This document shows, piece by piece, positions 1 to 7,847 of a stretch of DNA of 36,728 nucleotides; within the stretch, counting starts at the first letter, position 1, and each line of letters begins with the position of its first letter. Origin of the DNA: JBGPIK01 sp041484845 (GTDB lineage Bacteria > Desulfobacterota > Binatia > UBA9968). The stretch covers positions 1-36,728 of the forward strand of contig JBGPIK010000015.1 of NCBI GenBank assembly GCA_041484845.1, written 5' to 3'. A program made the translations under genes and the position numbers. The notes beneath the pieces are model-generated. The model did not search any database, was not told the origin of the DNA, and saw only the letters and a program-made list of their open reading frames with translations.

Positions 1-778
1 GCATGAGATACGCCTTCGAGATATTCAGTTTTTGATCTTGCGCGAACAGGTCCATCACTCGGTGGCTGTCGATACCCAAGCCTTTACAAAGTGAACCGAT
101 CTCGTTAGCAAAAGTCACCTTCAGGGCATGAAAGCTGTTGCAGGCATACTTGAGCATCTCAGCGACTTCGAAACTCGTCCGCTCCACCGTTCCGGCGACA
201 CTTTCGTAGAGTCGCGCCACCGTGTCGCCGCCCCTGGGCGTCGCGCATCCAACCGCGGTGAACGGAGGATTATAAAAATCATGTATGGCGCTGCCCTCGC
301 GAAGGAATTCCGGGTTGAAGCAGACGTCGAAATCGCTATGAATCGTCTTTTGGGACGCCTCGCTCAGGATCGGGATCAACACACTACGCACTGTGCCGGG
401 CAACACCGTGCTGCGAAAAACAACGCAGTGATAAGAGCCCTTTTCTCGAATCGTTTCGCCGATCTGCCGGGCCACTGCTTTTACGGCGTTCAGATCCAGG
501 CTGCCATTGCCATTGCTGGGTGTCCCAACACAGACGAGAGATACATCCGTATTGAGGACGGCTTCATTCGCATCGGAGGTCGCGCGAAAGCGCCCGTTAG
601 TCCGATTCTCCAGAATTATTTCTCCCAAGCCGTTCTCGATGATCGGACTCTTTCCGGCATTGATCATGCCGACTTTGTCGGCATTGACATCCACCCCCCA
701 AACCTCGTGACCCGATTTCCCTAAACAAGCCGCCGTTACACAGCCGACATAACCTAGCCCAAACAAGCTCACCCTCAT
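1..778 (-). CDS. algD: GDP-mannose 6-dehydrogenase (AlgD-like), 3' part beyond the window
   Basis: The frame opens with ATG at 778 and runs off the left edge after 259 codons. It begins MRVSLFGLGYVGCVTAACLG, a Rossmann NAD-binding motif (GxGxxG, residues 7-12), followed by GKSPIIENGL near 43-52, VGTPS near 85-89, RSTVLPGT near 122-129 and the EMLKYACNSFHALKVTFANE block near 207-226 that contributes the catalytic lysine and asparagine. The wording of these blocks is closer to AlgD than to UDP-glucose dehydrogenases. AlgD oxidises GDP-mannose to GDP-mannuronate in the cytosol, with two NAD used. The active-site cysteine expected near residue 268 and the C-terminal substrate domain lie outside the window, so substrate choice cannot be settled. 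It follows the GT4 gene by 28 nt and is probably co-transcribed with it. A UDP-sugar dehydrogenase is the alternative. Confidence 0.82.
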   Translation of the reverse strand, partial: MRVSLFGLGYVGCVTAACLGKSGHEVWGVDVNADKVGMINAGKSPIIENGLGEIILENRTNGRFRATSDANEAVLNTDVSLVCVGTPSNGNGSLDLNAVKAVARQIGETIREKGSYHCVVFRSTVLPGTVRSVLIPILSEASQKTIHSDFDVCFNPEFLREGSAIHDFYNPPFTAVGCATPRGGDTVARLYESVAGTVERTSFEVAEMLKYACNSFHALKVTFANEIGSLCKGLGIDSHRVMDLFAQDQKLNISKAYLM

Positions 779-806
779 GTTCTTATCTCCAGTCCCTCAA
801 AGCTCG

Positions 807-2030
807 CTATCTTTGCAGCTCGATCGCCGCATCCAAGGCGGCTTGCCTATCCCTCGCGTTCAATACCGATTGAAATACGCCCAGAACGGCGGCAGCCGTG
901 CGCTCCCAGCTATGATTCCGAGCGCATTCCACCAGCTCTCCGGATGTCCACTTTTGTTTCAGCACGGCGCCCAGCGCGGCAGCTATTCCGATTTCACTTC
1001 GTTCTGTGAGCATGCCTTCTCTATTCGAACGGATGATTTCAGGAATTCCTCCCGCAGATGTAGCCACCACCGGAGTGCCGCAGGCCAGGGCCTCAAGAAC
1101 AACATTGGGCCATCCCTCGCGCCTGCTCGCCAGACAAAATACATCCGCTGCGCTGTACCAGCGGCAAAGCTGGTCATGAGGCACCGCGCCGACGAGGCGC
1201 ACATCTCCGTCGAGCCCCAATGTCGAGATCGTTTTTTTGAGTTCGCTTTTGAACAACCCCTCCCCGACAATTGCCAGCTGCAATTGTTCTTCGGGACACT
1301 GGTCAGCAAGCATTCTGAACGCTTTGATGAGCAGATCGAAGCCCTTGTTCGGAGTCAGATTCCCGACCGAAAGAATCGTCCTTCGATTTGCCAAGCCCAG
1401 CTCCCGCCGCGACTGCTCTCTGGGGAGCGGATAAAATTTGCTTGGATCTACGCCGTTCGGAATGTGAAATATTTTTTCCCCGGGAGTGCCCAGCTGAACC
1501 ATCGATTCCTTCAATGCCTGGCTGACCGCGACCACCCGGTCGGCCTTGCGCAGGACATAGCGAAGCAGCCTCCGGATCAGGGGGAACGTCCGATAAAGAT
1601 TAATGTCGCTTCCCCTTGCGGAAACCACCACCGGCTTTTTGAAGAATCGACCTAACTGGATCGCGGCGAAACCATCGGGATAGACATAATGGGAATCGAT
1701 GATATCAAAATCAAAATCTTCTTGGATCTTCTTCACGACGGGAAGTACGGACAGAAACATCATCCAACCGTAAAGAACCATGCCGACTTTGGGCGTCAGA
1801 AAATATCTCGGATGATGGACTTCCAATCCATCCCTAAACTCGCGCCGCGCCACTTGAGAAAACCTCCAGCGCCAGTTGATGTTGATCGCGGGAAAGTAAG
1901 CAACCGGAGCAACGACCTTCACTTCACATGCGTCCAATCTGGCAACTTGCGTCATTCTTTCTCTAATGAAGACGCCGTGATTGGGCCAGATGTTATTTGG
2001 ATATAAGCTGGTAAAAACCAATACTTTCAT
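807..2030 (-). CDS. Glycosyltransferase family 4 (GT-B fold)
   Basis: A 407-residue protein with the two-domain GT-B layout of GT4 retaining transferases. The N-terminal domain starts MKVLVFTSLYPNNIWPNHG with an acceptor-side GVFIRERM segment. The C-terminal donor domain carries SVGNLTPNKGFDLLIKAF (about residues 220-237), GEG/SELKK, a SRREGWPNVVLEALACGTPV segment with the E-x7-E motif, and an IPEII end. I chose the ATG at 2030 because the longer frame from 2051 adds only seven residues (MFLKRCT) encoded next to the repeat-filled spacer. No strong ribosome-binding site is visible at either start. It likely adds a sugar to the lipid-linked EPS repeat unit at the cytosolic membrane face. The donor sugar cannot be read from sequence, although the AlgD-like neighbour makes GDP-mannuronate or GDP-mannose a reasonable guess. 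Confidence 0.88.
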   Translation of the reverse strand: MKVLVFTSLYPNNIWPNHGVFIRERMTQVARLDACEVKVVAPVAYFPAININWRWRFSQVARREFRDGLEVHHPRYFLTPKVGMVLYGWMMFLSVLPVVKKIQEDFDFDIIDSHYVYPDGFAAIQLGRFFKKPVVVSARGSDINLYRTFPLIRRLLRYVLRKADRVVAVSQALKESMVQLGTPGEKIFHIPNGVDPSKFYPLPREQSRRELGLANRRTILSVGNLTPNKGFDLLIKAFRMLADQCPEEQLQLAIVGEGLFKSELKKTISTLGLDGDVRLVGAVPHDQLCRWYSAADVFCLASRREGWPNVVLEALACGTPVVATSAGGIPEIIRSNREGMLTERSEIGIAAALGAVLKQKWTSGELVECARNHSWERTAAAVLGVFQSVLNARDRQAALDAAIELQR

Positions 2031-2051
2031 AGTGCAGCGTTTCAAAAACAA

Positions 2052-2495
2052 AATTCACCACGGAGACACAGAGTTCACAGAGAAGATATTATCTCACCAC
2101 GAAGTGCCCAGCGCGGCAGAGCCGCAACCAAAACTCGGAAAACCGAGGACTCACCACAGAGGCGCAGAGCACGCAGAGATTGTTTTATTTCAAACTCGTT
2201 TTCTCTGTCTCCTCCGCGTCTCCGCGGTGAGTTTTCTTCTTGGCCGGTAAACTTTGCGCAAGCCAGGAAACTTTTCAACGACAGTAGTACGAAGACCACG
2301 AAGTGTTTTAACCATTTTATTAGAGACCTTTGCGTCCTTTGTGCTCTTTGCGGTTAATTTCTCGCTTCCTTTGCGTGCTTCGTGGCGAAGAGGCATTCGG
2401 ATACTTCACCGCCGAGGCGCCGAGGGCGCGGAGAAAGAACTATTGATCAAACACTCCGAACTCTGCGTACTCCGTGTCTCAGTGGTGAAAAATCC
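2052..2495. repeat. Family A spacer repeats (nested inverted repeats)
   Basis: This spacer between AsnB-1 and the GT4 gene has no convincing gene. It starts with left arms reading TTCACCACGGAGACACAG (2052-2069) and a CACCACGAAG arm near 2096. It ends with right arms such as TCTCCGCGGTGAG near 2219 and CTCCGTGTCTCAGTGGTGAA near 2470-2489. Left and right arms are reverse complements, so the stretch could fold into long stem-loops. A sub-unit at 2107-2130 recurs near 10811 and 13791. The right end overlaps the last 28 codons of AsnB-1. Short frames here translate to HHRGTE or SPRRHGE-like strings and are repeat artefacts. Confidence 0.85.
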
Positions 2496-4397
2496 GCGAT
2501 CCGACATCTTACTATTTTCTTGCTTCATAAACTGTCGCTCCCAGAGGCGAAACATTAGAAGGGTCCAGAGCTCGGTCGAACGATCTCGCAGACCGCTTTG
2601 ATGCTCCTGCCACACGTGCTTGACCGTTGACTCGCTTAGTAAATTATTTCCGTTTCGGCTGAAAATGACGCTGTGCGCCAGCTCTTTGAGATCCTTACGG
2701 AACCACAGCGCCAGCGGTACGCCGAAGCCCATCTTGCGGCGACGCAAAACGGTCTCCGGCAAAAGCCGCGTGAGCGCCTTTTTAAAAATGTACTTACCGT
2801 TCATTCCTCGAAGCTTCATTGAAGACGGCATGGAAGCCGCCAGTTCCATAACCTTGTGGTCGAGGATGGGCGCACGCACTTCCAAAGAATGCGCCATACT
2901 GGCCCGGTCAACTTTTACCAAAATGTCGTCCGTCAGATAGGTCTTTATATCGACGTACTGAATCCGAGAGAGCGGGTCTTGCGTATCGGCTCTTTCATAG
3001 TAGTAGCGGAGCACATCAAGAGACTCATAACCGTCGAGTGCCTTCACAAGATCGCCGTGCAAAACCTGCCCCTTAAGCTCAGGCCGAACGGCTGAAACGG
3101 ATCGGAAGTAGGCTTCGATGGGAGTGCGAGCTAAATTTTCAAACGTCGCTTTCCCGCGAAATATGCGCGGGGCCCAATCGGCCTTGGGATATAGCGCCGC
3201 CAAGGTGCCGAAGAAGGACGCGCGGACCGTGGCCGGAAGCAGCGCCCGCATCATATTTTCGCGTCTGTCGAAATAATAACGGCGATACCCGGCAAAGTTC
3301 TCATCTCCTCCGTCCCCTGACAGGGCGACGGTCACGCGCTCCCGCGCGACTTGAGAAACGTAATAGGTCGGCACCGCCGAAGAATCGGCAAACGGTTCGT
3401 CGTAATGCCACACCAGCTTTTCGATTATTCCGACGGCATCGGGTCGAACGGTTTGTTCGTGATGATTGGTCTTGAACCGGGATGCCACTTCCCGCGCGTA
3501 ATCGAGCTCGTTGAACTCTTTCTCGTCAAAGCCGATGGAACAGGTAGTCACCGGGTGATTAACGAGATCCGCCATCAAGGCAACCACCGACGAGGAATCA
3601 ACACCACCGGAAAGGAAAGCGCCCAGGGGAACATCACTGACGAGCCGAAGACGGACTGCTTCACGATAAGTCTCGAGCAGTCTATCGCACCACTGTTGTT
3701 CGGTAGCCGCGCTTGTTGCGGCAAAATGGATGTCCCAGTATTCGACTTCACGAAGACCCTTATCCGACACAACCACATAGTGACCGGGGAGGACCTTCCG
3801 AATCTGCTTAAAAATAGATTTGGGAGCCGGAACGTAGAGCAGCGAGAAGTAATCCGAGACGGCTTGAGGGTCTATCTCGCGCGGAACACCTGGAATTTTC
3901 AGGATAGCTTTCATCTCCGATGCGAAAGCGATTCTGGAACCGTCGTAGAAATAAAAAAGAGGTTTTTTACCGACCCGATCCCGGCCCAAGACAAGCTTCC
4001 GGTTTCGTCCGTCCCAGATAGCGATTGCAAACATGCCCCGCAATCGTTCAAAACAGCGCTCCCCGTCTTCCTCGTACAGATGGACAATGACTTCGGTATC
4101 GGATCGCGTCTTGAAAGTATGGCCTTTCGTGATTAAGCCGTCTTGTAGCTCGCTGAAATTGTAGATTTCGCCATTGAACACAACCCACACACTCTCATCT
4201 TCATTGCTTATTGGCTGATGTCCACCCTCTAGATCGATAATGGAAAGTCTACGATGACCGAGGGCCAGGGGACCTGAAATATAAAAGCCCTCGTCGTCTG
4301 GACCGCGATGGACGAGCGTGTCCGTCATGGCCTTGAGCAACCGAGGCGATACAGGCTCTTGGGACTTGAAGTTATAAATGCCGGCGATACCGCACAT
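2406..4397 (-). CDS. AsnB-type glutamine amidotransferase 1, exosortase-system type
   Basis: A 663-residue class II glutamine amidotransferase joined to an asparagine-synthetase PP-loop domain. Cys2 follows Met1 (MCGIAG) as the N-terminal glutaminase nucleophile. RGPDD sits at 31-35, NGEIYN at 75-80 and the ATP-binding SGGVDSS at 263-269, followed by SGDGGDENFAGY and a DKVMELAAS-like C-terminal segment. It closely resembles the amidotransferase that accompanies exosortase A loci. The enzyme should release ammonia from glutamine and use ATP to amidate a carboxylate, possibly a uronic acid in the polymer, but the substrate is unknown. The last 28 residues (636-663, beginning FFTTETRSTQ) are encoded by family A repeat DNA, so the natural C-terminus probably lay near residue 635. 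A four-helix-bundle gene lies 37 nt upstream. Confidence 0.9.
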   Translation of the reverse strand: MCGIAGIYNFKSQEPVSPRLLKAMTDTLVHRGPDDEGFYISGPLALGHRRLSIIDLEGGHQPISNEDESVWVVFNGEIYNFSELQDGLITKGHTFKTRSDTEVIVHLYEEDGERCFERLRGMFAIAIWDGRNRKLVLGRDRVGKKPLFYFYDGSRIAFASEMKAILKIPGVPREIDPQAVSDYFSLLYVPAPKSIFKQIRKVLPGHYVVVSDKGLREVEYWDIHFAATSAATEQQWCDRLLETYREAVRLRLVSDVPLGAFLSGGVDSSSVVALMADLVNHPVTTCSIGFDEKEFNELDYAREVASRFKTNHHEQTVRPDAVGIIEKLVWHYDEPFADSSAVPTYYVSQVARERVTVALSGDGGDENFAGYRRYYFDRRENMMRALLPATVRASFFGTLAALYPKADWAPRIFRGKATFENLARTPIEAYFRSVSAVRPELKGQVLHGDLVKALDGYESLDVLRYYYERADTQDPLSRIQYVDIKTYLTDDILVKVDRASMAHSLEVRAPILDHKVMELAASMPSSMKLRGMNGKYIFKKALTRLLPETVLRRRKMGFGVPLALWFRKDLKELAHSVIFSRNGNNLLSESTVKHVWQEHQSGLRDRSTELWTLLMFRLWERQFMKQENSKMSDRGFFTTETRSTQSSECLINSSFSAPSAPRR

Positions 4398-4400
4398 AGC

Positions 4401-4502
4401 GGGAATTTCGGATTGCGAATGTCGAATTGCGGATTTACAAGTTCTTTGGAATTTCAGATTTGGGAATGCCTAATTTTGAATTGTGAATTTTGGCTTTTGG
4501 AC
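4401..4502. repeat. Family B repeat (AATTCG/CAATCC type) at an S23/AsnB junction
   Basis: A stretch of short variants of GGAATTTCGGATTGCGAATG and GAATTTCAGATTTGGGAATG fills the junction upstream of AsnB-1. It overlaps the last codons of the four-helix-bundle gene at 4435-4872. The unit lacks obvious dyad structure and is recognised by alternating AATTC, AATCC and ATTCGC words. Confidence 0.7.
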
Positions 4503-4872
4503 CCTTGAGTGGCGAATTAGGCATATTCGATTTGGCTGTTTTGCCTATGCTCGTGAATATCGCTATAAACTCACCGGACTCGCGCAGTAACCACTGACGC
4601 TCAATGACGGAACCGATATCGGATTCTTCAAGCAGTTCCAACCAGTATTGCGTTTCGCTAGCTTCCTTTTCAACGATCCCGATCTTATGAATGAAATCCT
4701 TGCGCGACTCGGCACGATTTGCTTCACGATAATTTGCGCCAACAGCGGTCCCTGACTTCAGTACCTGGTATCCTAATACATCAGTAACCTTGTTAACCGG
4801 GACATTACTGACGAACTGAATCACCCTCAACGCGAAAGCCTTTGTTCGCCTCTCAAGTTCGCGTTTATCCAT
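4435..4872 (-). CDS. Four-helix bundle protein (S23/IVP family), copy 1
   Basis: A 145-residue protein whose first ~110 residues match the four-helix-bundle family first seen as the 23S rRNA intervening-sequence protein. Hallmarks are the LKSGTAVGANYREANRAES segment (about 39-57), then a KDFIHKIGIVEKEASETQYW helix (about 58-77) and the WLELLEES helix. Its biochemical role is not established in this family; Avd of diversity-generating retroelements shares the fold, but no reverse transcriptase or rRNA is present here. The tail from about residue 111, including AKIHNSKLGIPKSEIPKNL, is translated family B repeat, so the gene probably acquired its end from the repeat. It points into AsnB-1, 37 nt away, and is probably co-transcribed with it. 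Confidence 0.85.
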   Translation of the reverse strand: MDKRELERRTKAFALRVIQFVSNVPVNKVTDVLGYQVLKSGTAVGANYREANRAESRKDFIHKIGIVEKEASETQYWLELLEESDIGSVIERQWLLRESGEFIAIFTSIGKTAKSNMPNSPLKGPKAKIHNSKLGIPKSEIPKNL

Positions 4873-4875
4873 TTT

Positions 4876-5154
4876 TCAGTGCCACCCGAAATTCCGCAAT
4901 CCGCAGTCCCAAATTCGATATTCCGTTACTCGTCCGCTTTTCCAGATCTGTTTTCTTCACGAGGAATTTCGCAATCCACAATTCGCAATCCAAATTTCAG
5001 ATTCGTTCGTCTCTCAGTTCGGATTTGTCCACTTTCAGTTCAACTCTTTATTGCCGCAATTCGATTGTCGTTTTGGTATCTAATATGCGCGATTTATCCG
5101 TCTGCTTTACTTTTACTTTCGCAATCCGCTTTTCGTAATCCGACATTCCACCCA
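4876..5154. repeat. Family B repeat block upstream of vapBC
   Basis: The roughly 365 nt between the four-helix-bundle gene and vapB hold no credible gene. About 280 nt are imperfect repeats of words such as GAAATTCCGCAATCCGCAG, ATTTCGCAATCCACAATTCG and TTTCGCAATCCGCTTTTCG. A shorter stretch of the same family lies on the far side of vapBC at 6099-6186. Confidence 0.8.
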
Positions 5155-5237
5155 TGCTTGTTTGCTTGATTTCAAAATCTCAATTGTGTAATCTTTATTC
5201 ACGTTTACACATCCCAGCGGGGGAGAGGAGATCAACC

Positions 5238-5486
5238 GTGACCCGGGTACAGATTTTACTGACGGAGGAACAGGACAGCCGCCTTGAAGCTTTGGCTCGC
5301 CGACTGGACACCTCTAAGGCCAAACTGGTCCGTGAGGGAGTGGAATTTGTTCTCCAGCGAAGGGAGCAACGGACACCTGACCCGCTCTTTGATCTTATCG
5401 GACAAGCTGGACGTGTAGGACATAAAGACATTTCGCGCCGACATGATGCATACCTTCTGGCTGCCACGTCGAGAGGGTCTCGGTGA
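5238..5486 (+). CDS. vapB: Ribbon-helix-helix antitoxin (VapB/CopG-like)
   Basis: An 82-residue protein starting at GTG 5238. A GAGAGGAG ribosome-binding site lies about 8 nt upstream (5223-5230), which decides against the longer frame from 5154 that runs back into family B repeat. The N-terminus VTRVQILLTEEQDSRLEALA gives the DNA-contacting beta strand and first helix of a ribbon-helix-helix domain. ARRLDTSKAKLVREGVEFVL completes the helix-turn-helix. The C-terminal part after about residue 50 would wrap the toxin. The stop overlaps the start of the downstream PIN gene (GTGA, 4 nt), the standard arrangement for translationally coupled antitoxin-toxin pairs. It probably represses its own operator just upstream, but I see no clear palindrome. 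Confidence 0.86.
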   Translation: MTRVQILLTEEQDSRLEALARRLDTSKAKLVREGVEFVLQRREQRTPDPLFDLIGQAGRVGHKDISRRHDAYLLAATSRGSR

Positions 5487-5917
5487 CCCTGGGCAGGGTT
5501 TTCGTAGATACCGGAGCGTGGTTTGCTGTCCAGGCGACAGACGACGCACACCATGACGCGGCCAGGATGGCCCTCCCCAAAATAGTGGAAACATCCAAAT
5601 CACTGGTTACATCAAACCTCATCATCGGAGAGACGTATACGCTCTTGCGGCTGAGCAAGGGGTATCAAGAGGCCAAGCGGTTCCTCGACAAGCTGGCACA
5701 AAGCCAGAAACTGGATCGCCTGTTCATCACCGAAAGCCTCGAACGACAAGCCTACGAGATTTTGCATCGCTATGCTGACCATCCCTTCAGCTTTGTGGAC
5801 AGCACAAGCTTCGCCCTAATGCGACAGCAGCGCATCCGGTACGCCTTTGCCTTTGACTCACACTTTGCGACGGCCGGGTTCGTAAGAATTCCGGTCGACT
5901 TCCAGCTCTCACCATGA
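5483..5917 (+). CDS. vapC: PIN-domain toxin RNase (VapC-like)
   Basis: A 144-residue PIN-domain protein with GTG start at 5483, overlapping vapB by 4 nt. The four acidic metal-binding residues expected in VapC are in place: D9 (VFVDTGAWFA), E50 (NLIIGETYTLL), D106 (FSFVDSTSFALM) and D125 (AFAFDSHFATAGF). VapC toxins are Mg-dependent endoribonucleases that usually cut tRNA or rRNA when free of antitoxin. All catalytic positions are intact, so the toxin is probably functional. With vapB it is the only plus-strand gene in a minus-strand locus and sits between family B repeat blocks. This suggests a later insertion. Confidence 0.9.
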   Translation: MTLGRVFVDTGAWFAVQATDDAHHDAARMALPKIVETSKSLVTSNLIIGETYTLLRLSKGYQEAKRFLDKLAQSQKLDRLFITESLERQAYEILHRYADHPFSFVDSTSFALMRQQRIRYAFAFDSHFATAGFVRIPVDFQLSP

Positions 5918-6098
5918 TTGCACCTGCGCGGCGTCACCGGTCCTATTATCCCGCTTCAAATTTACTCCGAGCCGAGAAAGTAGGCTGAGGCCAATTGCCG
6001 AAGTCCCAAAGCGGCCGCGCATTGCAATACTCACGTTGATCTGCACTCAGGGCCTTGCTCCTTGCCGGCGCTGGTTCACTTCTCGAGTTTTGCTCTGT

Positions 6099-6186
6099 CC
6101 GTTCCGCAATTCATATTCCGTAATCCGAAATTCCTCTATCCATCTTACATTTCGCAATCCGCATTTCGAAATTCGAAATTCCCGCT
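6099..6186. repeat. Family B repeat block downstream of vapC
   Basis: Imperfect units such as GTTCCGCAATTCATATTCCG, TAATCCGAAATTCC and TTTCGCAATCCGCATTTCG are the same family as 4876-5154. The block ends immediately before the element shared with 32616-32644. Confidence 0.75.
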
Positions 6187-6210
6187 TCTCTGCCCCCTGC
6201 CCACCCCCCG

Positions 6211-6239
6211 GGCAAGCTTCCGCCACCAATGCATACTCA
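6211..6239. repeat. Shared intergenic element F, copy 1
   Basis: GGCAAGCTTCCGCCA followed by a diverged TGCAT core recurs at 32616-32644. The first 15 nt are identical and about 23 of 29 match overall. Read on the minus strand, both copies contain TGGCGGAAGCTTGCC. Function is unknown. Confidence 0.6.
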
Positions 6240-6603
6240 CGCGTTTGCTTGAGTTGACTCATAATCGCCCCTGGAGCCGCGTCGTCACCGGCAATGACGC
6301 AATGGCCTTCGACTATCGGCTTTACAACCAGCCGCAAGGCACCGCTAATGAAACCAAGAAAACCCTAATATTGCTCCGGCAATTCGGGTCGGGCAAGTCT
6401 GCCCCGCGCAATATCCTGATTTTCCAGCTACAGTCACCATTTCGCTTCGATTTAGGAAGAATTGCGCAAAACCCATTCCAGACAACGAAATGCTGGAAGA
6501 CGTGGAATTGCTTGGAATTAGGAGCAGTCTGTGTACGGTTCGCGGACTGGAAATTGAAAACTGGGAAGTCCCAGGTTTCAGAGTTCCAGATTGCAATATT
6601 CGC

Positions 6604-6678
6604 CTGACGGTCGATAGTCAGCGATCGTCCTGGAACTAATCGGTTACCGGTTTACGGTCAGCGGTCGGTGGTCCTTGT
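6604..6678. repeat. Family D repeat at the 3' end of the sugar-transferase gene
   Basis: On the minus strand this reads as successive GACCACCGACCGCTGACCG and GTAAACCGGTAACCGATTAG-like units, related to the GACCACGGACAAC-type blocks at 32463-32575 and 32837-32965. It supplies the last ~13 codons of the upstream sugar transferase. Confidence 0.6.
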
Positions 6679-7847
6679 AAGACAGCATCGTAAACCGCCA
6701 GGTAACCATTGACCATTGATTCCATGCTGAATTTTGCTTCGGCCCTCATTCGAGCGGCACGTCCTTGTTGAGCCATTTTCGCTGGATCGCTGAGGTAACT
6801 CTGAATCGCTTCCGCCATTGCGCGTGGATCGTCAGCAGGAACCAAAGTCCCGGTTCGCCCATGTTCTACAAGCTCCGGGTTACCGCCTACTCTCGTTGCG
6901 ATTACGGGCAAGCCGCTGGCCATAGCTTCAAGAATCGTATTGGAAATTCCTTCCCTCAAGGAGGGCAACACAAAAACGTCCAGCCCACGCATCAATTCGG
7001 CAATGTCGTCCCTCTCACCCGGAAACCAAACGATGCGGTCGACACCTGCTGCGGAGACCAAACGCTTGGCTTCCTCACGTAACGACCCATCGCCGATACA
7101 CACAAGCCTTAGGCGGTTCCGCACTGTAGTGTCAGTACCGACGATATGCAAGAAGGCCCGCACCAATGTCAGCGTGTCCTTTACCGCTTCCATTCGACCC
7201 ACCGTACCCACTACGAAGGTGGTAGGAGACACAAATCTCTCCGGGCCGATATCGCGCCGGGGACCCGCTTTAGGGTGAAACCGCTCGATGTCAACACCAT
7301 TACAAATTCGCTTGACCCGGTCGCCGCGCACACCCACCGTTTCAATCAGCCAGTCTGCGAGGTCATTGCTAACGGCAATATAGCGATGCACGAAGGGTCT
7401 CATAGCGCGGCGAAATAGATTGTACTTAAAATTCAAACCAGCGAGATCGTACATATCCCGGCCATGTTCGCCATGGACACGGGCGTGGATTCCAGCCAGC
7501 GCCGCCGATACTGAATACTCCAGTGTACCTAGATTGCGCGTGTGGACGATGGCTGGACGCAGGCTGCGTAATAGTAGATGCATACGCCGATAAAGCCTGA
7601 AATCGTGCCCCTGGCGTTTGTGCAAAGAAAAGACGGCGATATCACCCCGTTGAATTCGATTACGAAAATCAGTGATATCTGTCAATGAGATTACGGCATG
7701 GCGGTAACGCCCTACCGGGATATGATTGATCAAATTCACTAACCCGTTTTCTAAACCGCCTATGGCGAAGCGGTGGATAATGTGAACAACCAAAGGCGGC
7801 CCACTTTTGCCGTTCGCAGCAGCAAATTCCGTTTTTACAGAATTCAC
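6636..7847 (-). CDS. GT4 sugar transferase, PEP-CTERM/exosortase-associated (stp2-like)
   Basis: A 403-residue GT-B transferase. The opening PPLVVHIIHRFAIGGLENG (about 17-35) and LVNLINHIPVGRYRHAVISL are the characteristic N-terminus of the PEP-CTERM/exosortase-associated sugar transferase family. The donor domain has VVGTVGRMEAVKDTLTLVRA (near 212-231), CIGDGSLREE and LPSLREGISNTILEAMASG, with the E-x7-E pair, then TRVGGNPELVEHG. It should act at the inner membrane on an undecaprenyl-linked intermediate. The start is GTG at 7847, with only a weak GGAAG about 11 nt upstream. The last ~13 residues (GPPTADRKPVTD) are encoded by family D repeat, so the stop codon is borrowed from the repeat. The gene follows the VpsJ-like gene by 135 nt. 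Confidence 0.92.
   Translation of the reverse strand: MNSVKTEFAAANGKSGPPLVVHIIHRFAIGGLENGLVNLINHIPVGRYRHAVISLTDITDFRNRIQRGDIAVFSLHKRQGHDFRLYRRMHLLLRSLRPAIVHTRNLGTLEYSVSAALAGIHARVHGEHGRDMYDLAGLNFKYNLFRRAMRPFVHRYIAVSNDLADWLIETVGVRGDRVKRICNGVDIERFHPKAGPRRDIGPERFVSPTTFVVGTVGRMEAVKDTLTLVRAFLHIVGTDTTVRNRLRLVCIGDGSLREEAKRLVSAAGVDRIVWFPGERDDIAELMRGLDVFVLPSLREGISNTILEAMASGLPVIATRVGGNPELVEHGRTGTLVPADDPRAMAEAIQSYLSDPAKMAQQGRAARMRAEAKFSMESMVNGYLAVYDAVLQGPPTADRKPVTD

Larger units (their letters stand above)
5918..6635. other. Spacer without a convincing gene, mosaic of repeat families
   Basis: No reading frame here resembles a known protein on either strand. From left to right it holds about 180 nt with no recognised structure, family B repeats (6099-6186), an element shared with 32616-32644 (6211-6239), and about 360 nt of unassigned sequence. 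Family D units start near 6604 and continue into the end of the sugar-transferase gene. Short frames at 6047-6337 and 6345-6596 read through repeat words and are not supported as genes. Confidence 0.6.

Noticed and set aside
128..724. Plus-strand frame of 198 codons
   Set aside because: It lies on the opposite strand of the AlgD-like gene, whose frame carries all family motifs; this is a shadow.
4435..4872. Accessory protein of a diversity-generating retroelement (Avd)
   Set aside because: The fold is shared, but there is no reverse transcriptase, template repeat or variable repeat in the window.
6345..6596. An 83-codon minus-strand frame in the spacer downstream of vapBC
   Set aside because: It has no family resemblance, no ribosome-binding site, and a serine-rich low-complexity sequence.
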